The translations under genes were made by a program, and so were the position numbers. The notes under the pieces were generated by a model that was not told where the DNA came from, made no database searches, and saw nothing but the letters and a program-made list of their open reading frames with translations. This document shows positions 36,845 through 47,095 of a stretch of 64,000 nucleotides of DNA, in pieces. Within the stretch, counting starts at the first letter, position 1; every line of letters starts with the position of its first letter. The DNA is from Aestuariibacter sp. (GTDB lineage: Bacteria; Pseudomonadota; Gammaproteobacteria; Enterobacterales; Alteromonadaceae), in the NCBI GenBank assembly GCA_017794925.1, contig CP051238.1, forward strand, positions 2,227,138 to 2,291,137, read 5' to 3'.

Positions 36845-36873
36845 TTGAGTATTTGGGTACTTCGTGGTATAAA
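36845..36873 (+). promoter_or_regulatory. rpsB promoter with GC-rich discriminator
   Basis: TTGAGT (36845-36850) and TATAAA (36868-36873) with a 17-nt spacer, followed by GCGCGCGC just downstream. A GC-rich discriminator is typical of ribosomal promoters under stringent control by ppGpp. The start would be near 36880, leaving a leader of about 175 nt. Confidence 0.7.
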
Positions 36874-36989
36874 GCGCGCGCTTTTGGGAATATATGCATC
36901 TCAGGTCAGGTTTTCGAACCGTCACAGTGCTGCAACACTCAAGAGTATAAACTTAAATTAAACACACACATACACTATGACTGCGTGTC

Positions 36990-37039
36990 GGGGTGTCCGC
37001 TTGCGGATCGATACAAAGGGTGTATGGAGGCCTAACCCC
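36990..37039 (+). promoter_or_regulatory. rpsB leader RNA structure, likely S2 autoregulation
   Basis: GGGGT (36990-36994) can pair with ACCCC (37035-37039), enclosing two hairpins: TCCG-CTTG-CGGA (36996-37007) and ATACA-AAGGG-TGTAT (37011-37025). The structure ends 16 nt before the rpsB start codon. S2-mediated feedback on the rpsB leader is known in E. coli; that this is the same element is inferred from position and shape. Confidence 0.5.
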
Positions 37040-37055
37040 AATTGAGGAAATATCA

Positions 37056-37787
37056 ATGGCAAACGTATCTATGCGTGACATGCTGAAAGCCGGCGTGCAC
37101 TTTGGTCACCAAACTCGTTACTGGAACCCAAAAATGAAGCCTTTCATCTTTGGCGCACGTAACAAAGTTCATATCATCAACCTTGAAAAAACGGTTCCAC
37201 TGTTCAACAACGCACTGAACTTCCTGTCTGGCGTATCTGCTAAGAAAGGTAAAGTACTGTTCGTAGGCACCAAGCGTGCTGCAGGCGACGCAGTGAAAGA
37301 AGCGGCACAAAAATGTGACCAATTCTACGTGAACAAGCGTTGGTTGGGCGGTATGTTGACCAACTGGAAAACAGTTCGTCAGTCAATCAAGCGTCTTAAA
37401 GACCTTGAGCAACAGAGCCAGGACGGTACTTTCGAAAAGCTGACCAAAAAAGAAGCGCTGATGCTTCAGCGTGAAATGGACAAGCTGGAAAGCAGCCTGG
37501 GCGGTATCAAAGACATGGGCGGTCTGCCAGATGTATTGTTCGTAATCGACGCTGATCACGAGCACATCGCGGTAACTGAAGCTCGCAACCTGGGTATCCC
37601 GGTAGTTGCAGTGGTTGATACCAACTCAAACCCAGACGGTGTTGACTACATCATCCCTGGTAACGACGATGCAATCCGTGCGGTTCAACTGTACTTAAAC
37701 GCTGCGGCTGACGCAGTAAACTCAGGTCGTGAAAACAACCTGGAAGTACAAGCTGAACAAGACGATTTCGTCGAAGCAGCAGAGTAA
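37056..37787 (+). CDS. rpsB: 30S ribosomal protein S2
   Basis: 243 residues from ATG at 37056 ([19 protein letters not shown]), with TTGAGGAAATATCA as the binding site; longer upstream frame is rejected. Hallmarks are [37 protein letters not shown] (about 94) and the [27 protein letters not shown] segment (about 180). S2 joins the small subunit late. It is first in the rpsB-tsf-pyrH-frr block. Confidence 0.98.
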   Translation: MANVSMRDMLKAGVHFGHQTRYWNPKMKPFIFGARNKVHIINLEKTVPLFNNALNFLSGVSAKKGKVLFVGTKRAAGDAVKEAAQKCDQFYVNKRWLGGMLTNWKTVRQSIKRLKDLEQQSQDGTFEKLTKKEALMLQREMDKLESSLGGIKDMGGLPDVLFVIDADHEHIAVTEARNLGIPVVAVVDTNSNPDGVDYIIPGNDDAIRAVQLYLNAAADAVNSGRENNLEVQAEQDDFVEAAE

Positions 37788-37849
37788 TTTGCTTTGTGAC
37801 CCTGAGGCAGTGAGCTTCGGGGTCATTGCTTAACTATCGAATTATCTAA

Positions 37850-37870
37850 GAGGGGCAGTCGCCCCTTTTA
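37850..37870 (+). terminator. Weak terminator or attenuator rpsB-tsf
   Basis: AGGGGC and GCCCCT pair around AGTC, followed by only four T and AAA. A partial terminator between rpsB and tsf would let S2 exceed or match EF-Ts as needed; read-through is expected. Confidence 0.5.
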
Positions 37871-37905
37871 AACTTAAATTTAAAATTATTGCTGAGGAAT
37901 TGAAA

Positions 37906-38778
37906 ATGGCAGTGACTGCAGCACTTGTAAAAGAATTGCGTGAACGTACTGGCGCCGGCATGCTGGATTGCAAAAAAGCGTTAGTAGAAACCGATGGTGA
38001 CATCGAACTGGCCATCGAGAACATGCGTAAGTCAGGTCAGGCTAAAGCCGCTAAGAAAGCAGGCCGTATCGCTGCTGAAGGTGTAATCCTGACTAAAGTA
38101 GAGGGTGGCAAAGCGACTATCCTTGAACTGAACTGTGAAACTGACTTCGTAGCCCGTGACGAAGGCTTCCTGGCTTTCGGTAACAAATTACTGGACGTTG
38201 CATTTGCTAACGGCTTGAGTGACATCGAAGCACTGAATGCGTCTGAAGTCGAAGGCGGCGTAGTAAGCGACGTTCGTGACACTTTGGTTGCTAAAATCGG
38301 TGAAAACATCTCTCCTCGCCGTGTACTGACTGTTGAAGGTAACAATCTGGGTGCATACACTCACGGTGCTCGCATCGGTGTTCTGGCTATCCTGGAAGGC
38401 GGCGATGAAGACCTGGCTAAAGACGTTGCCATGCACGTAGCTGCTTCGGTACCTCAGTTCGTTAAACCTGAACAGGTTCCGGCGGAAGTAGTAGAGAAAG
38501 AAAAAGCCATCCAAATCGAAATCGCTATGCAGTCAGGCAAGCCTGCTGACATCGCTGAGAAGATGGTTGCTGGTCGCATGAAGAAATTTACTGGCGAAAT
38601 CAGCCTGACTGGTCAGCCTTTCGTTAAAGATCCTTCTGTTTCTGTTGGTGACCTGCTTAAATCTAAAGGCGCTGACGCAATCAACTTCGTACGTTTCGAA
38701 GTGGGTGAAGGTATCGAGAAGAAAACTGAAGACTTCGCGGCTGAAGTTGCTGCGCAAATGGAAGCTGCTAAGAAATAA
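37906..38778 (+). CDS. tsf: Elongation factor Ts
   Basis: 290 residues from ATG at 37906; a TTG two codons upstream is ignored. It exchanges GDP for GTP on EF-Tu. Features are the N-terminal UBA-like domain ([19 protein letters not shown]) and the conserved EF-Tu contact [11 protein letters not shown] (about 80). The length is slightly above E. coli. A binding site GCTGAGGAA precedes the start. A terminator follows. Confidence 0.98.
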   Translation: MAVTAALVKELRERTGAGMLDCKKALVETDGDIELAIENMRKSGQAKAAKKAGRIAAEGVILTKVEGGKATILELNCETDFVARDEGFLAFGNKLLDVAFANGLSDIEALNASEVEGGVVSDVRDTLVAKIGENISPRRVLTVEGNNLGAYTHGARIGVLAILEGGDEDLAKDVAMHVAASVPQFVKPEQVPAEVVEKEKAIQIEIAMQSGKPADIAEKMVAGRMKKFTGEISLTGQPFVKDPSVSVGDLLKSKGADAINFVRFEVGEGIEKKTEDFAAEVAAQMEAAKK

Positions 38779-38823
38779 TTGGCGGTTTGACTTTTGCATT
38801 CGGCCAATGTCGGATACACTTAC

Positions 38824-38851
38824 GAGCACCTCTTCGGGGGTGCTTTTTTAT
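38824..38851 (+). terminator. Terminator after tsf
   Basis: AGCACCTC and GGGGTGCT pair (one T-G wobble) around TTCG, followed by a T tract. Confidence 0.9.
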
Positions 38852-38968
38852 GAGTAAGCCGCCATGGTTGCTGTGTTGAAGAGCGGCATTTCGACCGATT
38901 AAGTCGGTTTGGTTCATAATTTGTACGACGAGCTATGACCCAAGCCGAATCAAGAGGAAACTATAACA

Positions 38969-39712
38969 ATGAGCATCACACCAAAATCCGCCTACCGACG
39001 CATACTGCTTAAACTAAGTGGCGAAGCGCTTATGGGTAAAGAAGGCTTTGGTATTGATCCCAAAGTCCTTGACCGCATGGCTCAGGAAATCAAAGAGCTG
39101 GTTGAGTTGGGCGTTCAGGTGGGGCTGGTTATCGGTGGTGGCAACCTGTTTCGCGGTGAAGGGCTGGCAAAGGCTGGCATGAATCGCGTAGTTGGTGACC
39201 ACATGGGTATGTTGGCAACCGTCATGAACGGTTTGGCAATGCGTGATGCCTTGCACCGTGCTTTCGTTAACGCCCGTCTTATGTCTGCTATTCCTCTGAA
39301 TGGCGTATGTGATGCCTACAACTGGGCAGAAGCCATTAGTCTGTTGAAGTCGGGACGCGTAGTGATTTTCTCTGCGGGCACGGGTAACCCGTTCTTCACA
39401 ACTGATTCTGCTGCGTGTTTACGCGGTATCGAAATCGAAGCAGATGCTGTTTTAAAAGCCACGAAGGTAGATGGCGTTTATAACGATGACCCGGTTAAAA
39501 ATCCGGAAGCGCAAATGTATTCGCAACTGTCTTACCAGGAAGTCCTGGAAAAAGAACTCAAGGTTATGGATTTGTCGGCCTTTACACTGGCCCGTGACCA
39601 TAGCCTGCCAATACGTGTATTTAATATGAACAAGCCAGGCTGCCTGAAGCGGGTAGTGCTGGGCGAACCTGAAGGCACACTGATTACGCACAGCGCCAGT
39701 GTCGAAAAATAA
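38969..39712 (+). CDS. pyrH: UMP kinase
   Basis: 247 residues, the hexameric bacterial UMP kinase of the amino acid kinase family. Features are [20 protein letters not shown] (about 11), [16 protein letters not shown] (about 50), the UMP site [13 protein letters not shown] (about 140) and [10 protein letters not shown] (about 165). It phosphorylates UMP to UDP. It follows the tsf terminator by about 115 nt, so it likely has its own promoter, and precedes frr by 18 nt. Confidence 0.97.
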   Translation: MSITPKSAYRRILLKLSGEALMGKEGFGIDPKVLDRMAQEIKELVELGVQVGLVIGGGNLFRGEGLAKAGMNRVVGDHMGMLATVMNGLAMRDALHRAFVNARLMSAIPLNGVCDAYNWAEAISLLKSGRVVIFSAGTGNPFFTTDSAACLRGIEIEADAVLKATKVDGVYNDDPVKNPEAQMYSQLSYQEVLEKELKVMDLSAFTLARDHSLPIRVFNMNKPGCLKRVVLGEPEGTLITHSASVEK

Positions 39713-39730
39713 AAATACAGGAATATAACC

Positions 39731-40288
39731 GTGATTGATGAAATTGAATTGGATGCGCGTGAGCGCATGGAAAAAAGTATCAGCGCACTGAAAAGCCAAC
39801 TGAGTAAAATCCGCACCGGTCGTGCACACCCTGCATTATTAGATGGTATTCAGGTCCCGTATTATGGCGTGGATACGCCATTACGTCAGGTAGCGAACGT
39901 TGTGGCTGAAGATAGCCGTACCCTGGCGCTGACTGTGTTCGACAAAAGTGCTATTCAGGCAGTTGAAAAAGCCATTATGCAGTCTGGTTTGGGCTTAAAC
40001 CCGATGAGTGCGGGTACGACTATCCGTATTCCTCTGCCGCCTCTGACAGAAGAGCGTCGTAAAGACCTTATCCGTGTTGTACGTAACGAAGCTGAACAAG
40101 GCCGTGTGGCAATTCGCAACATTCGTCGTGATGCCAACAGCGATATCAAAGAGTTGCTGAAGGAAAAGGAAATCAGTGAAGACGAAAGCCGCGCTGGTGA
40201 AGAGAATATTCAAACACTGACCAATGAATTCATCAAAACTGTCGACAACATGCTGGCAGACAAAGAAAAAGAATTGATGGAAGTGTAA
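39731..40288 (+). CDS. frr: Ribosome recycling factor
   Basis: 185 residues from a GTG start at 39731. Features are [21 protein letters not shown] (about 30), [24 protein letters not shown] (about 90) and [24 protein letters not shown] (about 131). It releases ribosomes after termination with EF-G. It precedes uppS by 8 nt. Confidence 0.97.
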   Translation: MIDEIELDARERMEKSISALKSQLSKIRTGRAHPALLDGIQVPYYGVDTPLRQVANVVAEDSRTLALTVFDKSAIQAVEKAIMQSGLGLNPMSAGTTIRIPLPPLTEERRKDLIRVVRNEAEQGRVAIRNIRRDANSDIKELLKEKEISEDESRAGEENIQTLTNEFIKTVDNMLADKEKELMEV

Positions 40289-40296
40289 TTGTCGTT

Positions 40297-41082
40297 ATGC
40301 AACCTTCGGAAAATGACATCGCAACGACGGAAGCTAATCGCCTCGCGTCGTTAAAGGTGCCAAAGCACGTTGCCATAATTATGGATGGCAACGGTCGCTG
40401 GGCAAAGAAAAAGGGAAAAATTCGAACCTTTGGTCATCGCGCAGGCGTGGAGTCAGTGCGAGCTGCGGTGCGTTTTGCCCGTCAAAGTAATATTCAGGTA
40501 CTCACCCTGTTTGCTTTCAGCAGTGAAAACTGGAAGCGTCCGGATGAAGAAGTCAGTGTGTTAATGGATTTGTTTAACCTGGTATTAAACAAAGAAGCCA
40601 AACGCTTGAACAAGAACGGCGTCCGTTTACAGGTACTCGGTGACTTGAGTCGATTTGACGACAAGTTAGTCTCCAAGATCCGCAAAGCAGAGGATATGAC
40701 TGCCGAAAACACGGATCTGATCCTCAATATTGCTGCGAATTACGGTGGGCGTTGGGATATTCTGAACGCCGCCAAACAAATGGCGCAGGATGCTGCTGCC
40801 GGTAAAATATCAATAACTGACATGGACGAAGCGGGCTTCGACCAATATATGTCAACGAAAGGCCTTCCTGAGCTGGATTTATTAATCCGCACAGGCGGCG
40901 AGCATCGCATCAGTAACTTTTTGTTATGGCAATGTGCTTATGCGGAATTGTACTTCACTGATGTACTTTGGCCCGACTTCGATGAAGAGGCGTTTTATCT
41001 GGCGGTAAAAGACTTCAGTGAACGTCAGCGTCGATTTGGTTTAATCGGTGAACAAGTCGAAGCGGAAGAGGTTGAAGGGTGA
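40297..41082 (+). CDS. uppS: Undecaprenyl diphosphate synthase
   Basis: 261 residues, cis-prenyltransferase. Features are HVAIIMDGNGRWAKKKG with the catalytic aspartate (about 24-40), FGHRAGVESV, FAFSSENWKRP (about 74) and LLIRTGGEHRISNFLLWQCAYAELYFTD (about 197), where many enzymes have RTSGEQR. It makes the C55 lipid carrier for cell-wall synthesis. It is followed by cdsA after 46 nt. Confidence 0.96.
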   Translation: MQPSENDIATTEANRLASLKVPKHVAIIMDGNGRWAKKKGKIRTFGHRAGVESVRAAVRFARQSNIQVLTLFAFSSENWKRPDEEVSVLMDLFNLVLNKEAKRLNKNGVRLQVLGDLSRFDDKLVSKIRKAEDMTAENTDLILNIAANYGGRWDILNAAKQMAQDAAAGKISITDMDEAGFDQYMSTKGLPELDLLIRTGGEHRISNFLLWQCAYAELYFTDVLWPDFDEEAFYLAVKDFSERQRRFGLIGEQVEAEEVEG

Positions 41083-41128
41083 ACACCTTTATTCGCTTGA
41101 TGACAATCTCTTACGAAAGACTTCTCTT

Positions 41129-41992
41129 ATGCTAAAGCAACGAATCATTACGGCGCTAATCTTAGCGCCTCTTGCTATTCTGGCGATTCTGTTTCTGCCA
41201 CTGGATGCTTTTCAGTACGCCATCGCTGGTGTCATTGCATTGGGTGGCTACGAATGGGCAAATATGTCCGGATTGCCACAGCGGCCACACAAAATCGCTT
41301 TTTTGTTTGTCATATTATTAATGTGTCTGGGCTTAATTGGATTGGTGGATACCGATTTAATTTGGTATCAGGGCAAACTCAATAGTATCTATCACTGGAT
41401 TCTGTCGGTTGCGTGTCTTTGGTGGCTGGTTTCGCTGGTGATGATTATAGCTTATCCACGCTACTCCAAATTCTGGCAAAAAAGCTGGATGATTCGCTGC
41501 TTGTTTGGCGTACTAACGCTGATTCCTACCTGGGTCGCCGTCGTGTCTTTACGAGCGAGCCTTTACGATGTTGACGCGTTTTACGGTGCGTCTTTAATCT
41601 TTTACGTACTAGGCATTGTTTGGGCCGCAGATATTGGCGCATTCTTTGTTGGCGTGAAATTTGGCCGCCACAAACTGCGTCCAAATGTATCACCGGGCAA
41701 AACCTTTGAAGGGTTATTCGGTGGGGTAATGGCGTCATTTGCCATCATTGCATTCGCTGCGCTCCACTATCAGGTAGAGTCTTCACGAATCTGGTTGCAC
41801 CTGCTCATCGGTGGACTGACCGTTGGCGTGTCTGCATTGGGCGATCTCAATGAAAGCATGTTTAAGCGCTGTGCAGGTATTAAAGACAGTGGTCGTATTT
41901 TACCTGGGCACGGTGGCTTACTCGATCGTATTGACAGCCTGACTGCTGCCTTTCCGGTATTTGCCTATTGTTATGTGACCTGGATGGCGTAA
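41129..41992 (+). CDS. cdsA: Phosphatidate cytidylyltransferase
   Basis: 287 residues from ATG at 41129, since the extra upstream residues of the longest frame overlap uppS and lack membrane character. It makes CDP-diacylglycerol from phosphatidate and CTP. About eight membrane helices are visible. The C-terminal signature is FKRCAGIKDSGRILPGHGGLLDRIDSL (about 243). Its stop overlaps the dxr start (TAATG). Confidence 0.95.
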   Translation: MLKQRIITALILAPLAILAILFLPLDAFQYAIAGVIALGGYEWANMSGLPQRPHKIAFLFVILLMCLGLIGLVDTDLIWYQGKLNSIYHWILSVACLWWLVSLVMIIAYPRYSKFWQKSWMIRCLFGVLTLIPTWVAVVSLRASLYDVDAFYGASLIFYVLGIVWAADIGAFFVGVKFGRHKLRPNVSPGKTFEGLFGGVMASFAIIAFAALHYQVESSRIWLHLLIGGLTVGVSALGDLNESMFKRCAGIKDSGRILPGHGGLLDRIDSLTAAFPVFAYCYVTWMA

Positions 41993-43170
41993 TGCAAACC
42001 GTTACAATATTAGGCGCAACAGGCTCAATTGGCGAAAGCACGCTGGATGTCATTCAGCGACACCCTGATTTGTTCCGGGTGTTTGCCATTACCGGTCATA
42101 AACAGTTTGAAAAACTCGTGCAGCAGGCCAAAGCATGTCACGCACGCTATTTGGTGGTGGCTGACGAGCAAGACTATGCCAAAGTCCATGAATTTGCCCA
42201 ACGTTATGAATTAAGTTCTGAAGTCCTGGCCGGACAGCGCGCACTGGAAGAGGTTGCATCGGCAGCTGAAGTGGACACTGTTATGGCGTCTATCGTCGGT
42301 GCTGCAGGCCTTGAACCAACACTCGCCGCAGTGAAAGCCGGCAAACGCGTGTTGTTAGCAAACAAAGAGTCACTGGTGATGTCCGGTGCCTTGTTTATTG
42401 AGGCTGCAAAACAGTCCAATGCAACGATCCTGCCCATAGACAGCGAACACAATGCAATCTTCCAGTGTTTGCCTGCTGATTTTCGTTATGGGGATTTAGA
42501 TGCCTCAGGTATCAGTAAAATTCTGCTTACCGGTTCGGGCGGTCCCTTCCGAGAGCGAGATTTAAACTCGTTTTCCGATATAACACCTGATGAAGCCTGT
42601 GCTCACCCAAACTGGAGCATGGGGCGCAAGATATCTGTCGACTCCGCAACCATGATGAACAAAGGCCTGGAGTTCATTGAAGCTTGCTGGTTATTTGGCC
42701 TCGGTCAGGATGATATCCAGGTCGTTCTGCATCCGCAAAGTACCATTCACTCTATGGTGCAATATATCGACGGCTCAGTATTAGCCCAGTTGGGTAATCC
42801 TGATATGCGCACGCCGATTGCGTATGGTTTGGGGTACCCCAATCGCATCGATGCGGGGGTCGCGCCGCTGGATTTTGCGACGCTGGCGGATTTGAGTTTT
42901 ACCACGCCATGTGAAACCCGATATCCTAATCTTTATTTGGCTATTGAGGCCTGTCGTGTTGGTCAGTCGGCTACGACCAGGCTAAATGCAGCTAACGAAA
43001 TAGCCGTTCAGGCTTTTCTGGATAATCGTATAGGTTTCACTCAAATCGCACAAATTAATGAAGAAATTCTAAATCGGTTTGAACCAACCGAGGTTTCTTC
43101 AATCCAACAAATTCGAGAACTGGATAAGCAAGCACGTTTAGCTGCGCTGGCACTAGTCGAGGAAGGTTAA
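41992..43170 (+). CDS. dxr: 1-deoxy-D-xylulose 5-phosphate reductoisomerase
   Basis: 392 residues from ATG at 41992; the longer frame from 41968 lies inside cdsA. It performs the second step of the MEP isoprenoid pathway. The NADPH site is TVTILGATGSIGESTLDVIQ, the metal and substrate region has LPIDSEHNAIFQCL (about 147) and ILTGSGGPFRERDL (about 180), and WSMGRKISVDSATMMNKGLE (about 210) is characteristic. Confidence 0.97.
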   Translation: MQTVTILGATGSIGESTLDVIQRHPDLFRVFAITGHKQFEKLVQQAKACHARYLVVADEQDYAKVHEFAQRYELSSEVLAGQRALEEVASAAEVDTVMASIVGAAGLEPTLAAVKAGKRVLLANKESLVMSGALFIEAAKQSNATILPIDSEHNAIFQCLPADFRYGDLDASGISKILLTGSGGPFRERDLNSFSDITPDEACAHPNWSMGRKISVDSATMMNKGLEFIEACWLFGLGQDDIQVVLHPQSTIHSMVQYIDGSVLAQLGNPDMRTPIAYGLGYPNRIDAGVAPLDFATLADLSFTTPCETRYPNLYLAIEACRVGQSATTRLNAANEIAVQAFLDNRIGFTQIAQINEEILNRFEPTEVSSIQQIRELDKQARLAALALVEEG

Positions 43171-44526
43171 GTGGTATTTGAGTTTTTACGTAACGCCGGT
43201 GCGTTTATTGTTGCGCTGGGTATATTAGTCGCAGTTCATGAATGGGGTCACTACTATGTGGCGCGTTTGTGCGGTGTGTACGTAAAGCGCTTTTCGATAG
43301 GCTTTGGCAAGCCGCTGTGGCGTAAGCAAGCCAGTAATGGTACCGAGTTTGTGGTTGCCGCGATCCCTTTAGGTGGCTATGTCCGAATGCTTGATGAGCG
43401 GGTCGATGACGTACCTGCAGAGTTATCTTCCCAGGCGTTTAATCGCCAGAGTGTCGCTAAACGCATGGCTATCATTGCCGCTGGTCCAGGCGTAAACTTT
43501 ATATTCGCTGCCATTGCCCTGTACGCCATGTTTTTAATTGGTATCAGTACGGTTAAGCCGGTTATTGGGGAGATTGCCCCGCAGAGTATCGCTGCACAGG
43601 CTGGGTTATCGTCGGGTGATGAAATCATTCAGGTTGGGAGTCGAAATACGCCGGATTGGGAAGCGGTGAATTTTGAATTGATCTCCCATGTAGGCGATAG
43701 CACCATGGCCGTGACCGTAAAAAGTGCCAATGGTGTTGCCCAACAACGTCAGTTATTAATAGATGGATGGAACTTTGATTCAGAATCAGAGTCTCCTTTA
43801 CGCAGTGTCGGCATTACCCCATTTACGCCGGCTGCAACGCTTAATGTCGCGTATGTCGGTGAGGGCAGTGCAGCGAAGTCAGCGGGGGTTCAGGTTGGTG
43901 ATACTATTGTGGCGCTGAATGGCGAAACAGTGGACGATTGGCAAAGCCTGGTGGCGTTTGTGAAAGAAAATCCCGGTGAACACGTTACGTTAAGTGTAAA
44001 CAGGGCTGGTCAAACCTATGACCTTTCTGCCACAATTGGGCGCCGCGATACCCCTGAAGGGCAAGATGGCTATCTGGGCGTGAGTCCATATGCCGAGGCA
44101 TGGCCTGATGGATATGTGTTTACTCACCAGTACGGCGTACTGGAAGCAATGGGTAAAGCGGTAGATAAAACCTGGCGGTTAATGACGCTGAGTTTTGAGA
44201 TGATTGGCAAGCTGATCACTGGCGATGTGTCGGTGAAAAATTTAAGCGGCCCCATTTCGATTGCCCAGGGGGCGGGAAACAGTGCCGGATATGGCTTGGT
44301 ATATTTCCTGAGCTTTCTTGCTTTAATTAGCGTGAACCTGGGCATAGTAAATTTATTACCCCTGCCAATGTTGGATGGCGGGCATTTAATGTACTTCACC
44401 ATCGAATGGCTAACTGGAAAGCCGGTATCCGAAGAGATACAAGAGTGGGGATTTAAGATTGGCGCATTGCTGTTGTTTACGATTATGAGCATCGCCATAT
44501 TTAACGACATAACGCGGTTGTCTTAA
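43171..44526 (+). CDS. rseP: Site-2 protease RseP
   Basis: 451 residues from a GTG start directly after the dxr stop. The zinc site is VAVHEWGHYYVAR (HExxH, about 22), the second metal ligand is in LPLPMLDGGHLMY (about 394). Two PDZ domains (about 125-215 and 225-300) lie in the periplasmic region. It cleaves RseA to activate sigma-E in the envelope stress response. It is followed by bamA, whose products it monitors. Confidence 0.96.
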   Translation: MVFEFLRNAGAFIVALGILVAVHEWGHYYVARLCGVYVKRFSIGFGKPLWRKQASNGTEFVVAAIPLGGYVRMLDERVDDVPAELSSQAFNRQSVAKRMAIIAAGPGVNFIFAAIALYAMFLIGISTVKPVIGEIAPQSIAAQAGLSSGDEIIQVGSRNTPDWEAVNFELISHVGDSTMAVTVKSANGVAQQRQLLIDGWNFDSESESPLRSVGITPFTPAATLNVAYVGEGSAAKSAGVQVGDTIVALNGETVDDWQSLVAFVKENPGEHVTLSVNRAGQTYDLSATIGRRDTPEGQDGYLGVSPYAEAWPDGYVFTHQYGVLEAMGKAVDKTWRLMTLSFEMIGKLITGDVSVKNLSGPISIAQGAGNSAGYGLVYFLSFLALISVNLGIVNLLPLPMLDGGHLMYFTIEWLTGKPVSEEIQEWGFKIGALLLFTIMSIAIFNDITRLS

Positions 44527-44580
44527 CCGAGCCAATCGTTAGCAAGAAAAACGCGAACGCAGCAGGAAGAAAAAGAATAG

Positions 44581-47055
44581 ATGAAGTTTAATCAGTTAGT
44601 TGTAGCCGGAATCTTGTACTCCAGTGCTAGCTTAGCGAACGCTGCATCCAGCAATAGCGAATTTGTAGTTGAAGATATTCGGGTCGAAGGATTACAGCGT
44701 GTGGCGTTAGGTGCCGCGCTGACTTACATTCCGGTACAGAAAGGCGATGAGCTTAATGCGTTTCGTATTACACAGCTTATTCGTTCACTGTATTCATCCA
44801 CCCACTTTGAAAATATTGCGGTAATGCGCGATGGCAACACGTTGATCATTCGTGTGGCAGAGCGTCCAACCATCAGTAATATCATTTTTGAAGGTAATGA
44901 TGATATTAAAGATGAGCAGTTACAGGAAAGTCTTGACGGTAATAACATCCGCGTGGGTGAACCGTTAGATAAAACGGTGCTGACGTCAATTGAAAACGGT
45001 TTGAAAGACTTCTTCTACAGTATTGGTAAGTACAACGCAGACGTGACGGCTATTGTTACGCCATTGCCACGTAACCGTGTTGACCTGAAGCTGTTGTTCG
45101 AAGAAGGTGATGCTGCCGAAATTAAGCAAATTAACGTGGTAGGTAACGAGTTATTCAGCGATGAAGAATTGCTGGAAGACTTTGAACTGCAATACAACAC
45201 AGCCTGGTATGATTTCCTGTCTGAAACACGTTATCAGCAACAGACGTTGCAAGGCGACATGGAAACACTGCGTAATTTCTACATGGACCGCGGTTATCTG
45301 CGATTCAATGTTGAGTCGACTCAGGTTGCCATGTCACCCGAAAAAGACGGTATTTATATCTCGTTAAATATTACCGAGGGCGAGCAGTACACTATCTCAG
45401 ATGTTGAGTTAGTAGGTGATTTGCTTGGGCATGAAGATTTTATTGAAAAAGTGCTTCCGTTAACGCCCGGTGAATTATATAGCCAGGCTGAAGTCACCTA
45501 CACCGAAGAATATATCAGTAAGTACCTCGGTCGGTTTGGCTATGCTTATCCTACCGTAACTACGGTGCCGGAGATTAACGACGAAGATAAAACCGTGAAA
45601 CTTACGTTACGGGTCGATCCGGGTAAGCGTATTTATGTTCGCCGCATTAACTTTAATGGTAACACCATTACGGCTGATGAAGTGCTGCGTCAAAACGTGG
45701 TACAGATGGAAGGTACCTGGTTGTCGAATTCAATGCTGGAAACGTCGAAAAACAGCATGTCACGTCTAACCTACATGGAAGAGGTGGAGTTCGAAACCGT
45801 GCGTATTCCGGGTAAAGACGACCAGGTAGACGTAGAGTTTAACGTTAAGGAACAGCCCTCTGGATCCTTTAATGCAGGTATTAGTTACGGCGATCAGACT
45901 AAACTGGGTTTACAGGCGGGTATTCAGCAGGACAACTTCCTCGGTACCGGTAAGAAGATTGGTGTGAACCTGAGTACGGTGTCATACCAGAAACAGGCTC
46001 AACTGTCTTACACTGACCCGTTCTTCACCATTGATGGTATCAGTCTGGGCGGAACCGTTGCGTACAGTGAATTTGATGGCTCAAGCTTTAACGTTATTCA
46101 GTATAACTCTAAGCGCTGGTCTGTCGGCGGTACCATCGGGTACCCAATCGATGAGTTCAACCGGATCAGCTTTGGTTTGACTTACTCTGACGTTGAGTTG
46201 TCTAATCGTGGTTACTACGAGCAAACCAACCGTTTTTACGAGCAGTTTACTAACGAAGATAACCCGGACGCGCCAATTGAGTATACCAGCCTGCAGGCGT
46301 CACTCGCCTGGAGCAGAAGTACCCTAAACCGCGGTTTGTTCCCTACAGCGGGTTCATCGCAACGAGCGTCATTCAGTATCACGACCCCGAACTCTGACGT
46401 AAATTACTTTAAAACGGTTTACGATGCGCGTTTCTACTTCCCGGTTACCCGTGATCAGCGTTGGTCGTTCTTAACGAAGTTGCGTTTGGGCTACGGAAAC
46501 GGTTATGGTGATATTAACGGTAGTGACCAAATCCTGCCGTTTAACGAAAACTTTACCGCCGGTGGTGCAGACACGCTGCGTGGTTTCGAAAATAACACAG
46601 TAGGCCCACGTGGTATTCAGAGAAGCAGTTCTGGCAATACCATTACACTACCTGACGGAACCATCGTTCCAGGTGACCCGTCCAATGACTCCTATCTGTT
46701 GTCCAGACGAAGCCTGGGTGGTAACGCGATGGCGTTAGGGGGAATCGAATTAATCGTTCCTACACCATTCGTGGAAGAGGATTCTTCAAACTCGGTCAGA
46801 ACCAGTATGTTCGTTGACGTTGGTAACGTTTGGGATACAGAGTTTGACTATGAAGAGTATTCAAGATTAACTAATGCCGGTCGCAATGAATTATTGGACT
46901 TCTCTGACTGGTCATTATTTAGAAGTTCAGCCGGTATATCGGTACAATGGATTTCACCAATGGGACCAATGGTATTTAGTTTCTCCAAAGCACTGAAAGA
47001 GCGCGATGGTGATGATGCTAAATTCTTCACCTTTAATATCGGTCAAACATTTTAA
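44581..47055 (+). CDS. bamA: Outer-membrane protein assembly factor BamA
   Basis: 824 residues. A signal peptide (1-21) is followed by five POTRA domains (about 27-430; the first begins FVVEDIRVEGLQRV) and a 16-stranded barrel with the C-terminal phenylalanine (FTFNIGQTF). The conserved GGADTLRGFENNTVGPRG segment (about 660, containing the VRGF/Y-type motif as LRGF) lies in the barrel. It inserts outer-membrane proteins. Confidence 0.97.
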   Translation: MKFNQLVVAGILYSSASLANAASSNSEFVVEDIRVEGLQRVALGAALTYIPVQKGDELNAFRITQLIRSLYSSTHFENIAVMRDGNTLIIRVAERPTISNIIFEGNDDIKDEQLQESLDGNNIRVGEPLDKTVLTSIENGLKDFFYSIGKYNADVTAIVTPLPRNRVDLKLLFEEGDAAEIKQINVVGNELFSDEELLEDFELQYNTAWYDFLSETRYQQQTLQGDMETLRNFYMDRGYLRFNVESTQVAMSPEKDGIYISLNITEGEQYTISDVELVGDLLGHEDFIEKVLPLTPGELYSQAEVTYTEEYISKYLGRFGYAYPTVTTVPEINDEDKTVKLTLRVDPGKRIYVRRINFNGNTITADEVLRQNVVQMEGTWLSNSMLETSKNSMSRLTYMEEVEFETVRIPGKDDQVDVEFNVKEQPSGSFNAGISYGDQTKLGLQAGIQQDNFLGTGKKIGVNLSTVSYQKQAQLSYTDPFFTIDGISLGGTVAYSEFDGSSFNVIQYNSKRWSVGGTIGYPIDEFNRISFGLTYSDVELSNRGYYEQTNRFYEQFTNEDNPDAPIEYTSLQASLAWSRSTLNRGLFPTAGSSQRASFSITTPNSDVNYFKTVYDARFYFPVTRDQRWSFLTKLRLGYGNGYGDINGSDQILPFNENFTAGGADTLRGFENNTVGPRGIQRSSSGNTITLPDGTIVPGDPSNDSYLLSRRSLGGNAMALGGIELIVPTPFVEEDSSNSVRTSMFVDVGNVWDTEFDYEEYSRLTNAGRNELLDFSDWSLFRSSAGISVQWISPMGPMVFSFSKALKERDGDDAKFFTFNIGQTF

Positions 47056-47095
47056 TATTAAGCTGGCATAGACCAGAACATAAAAGGAGCACCTT

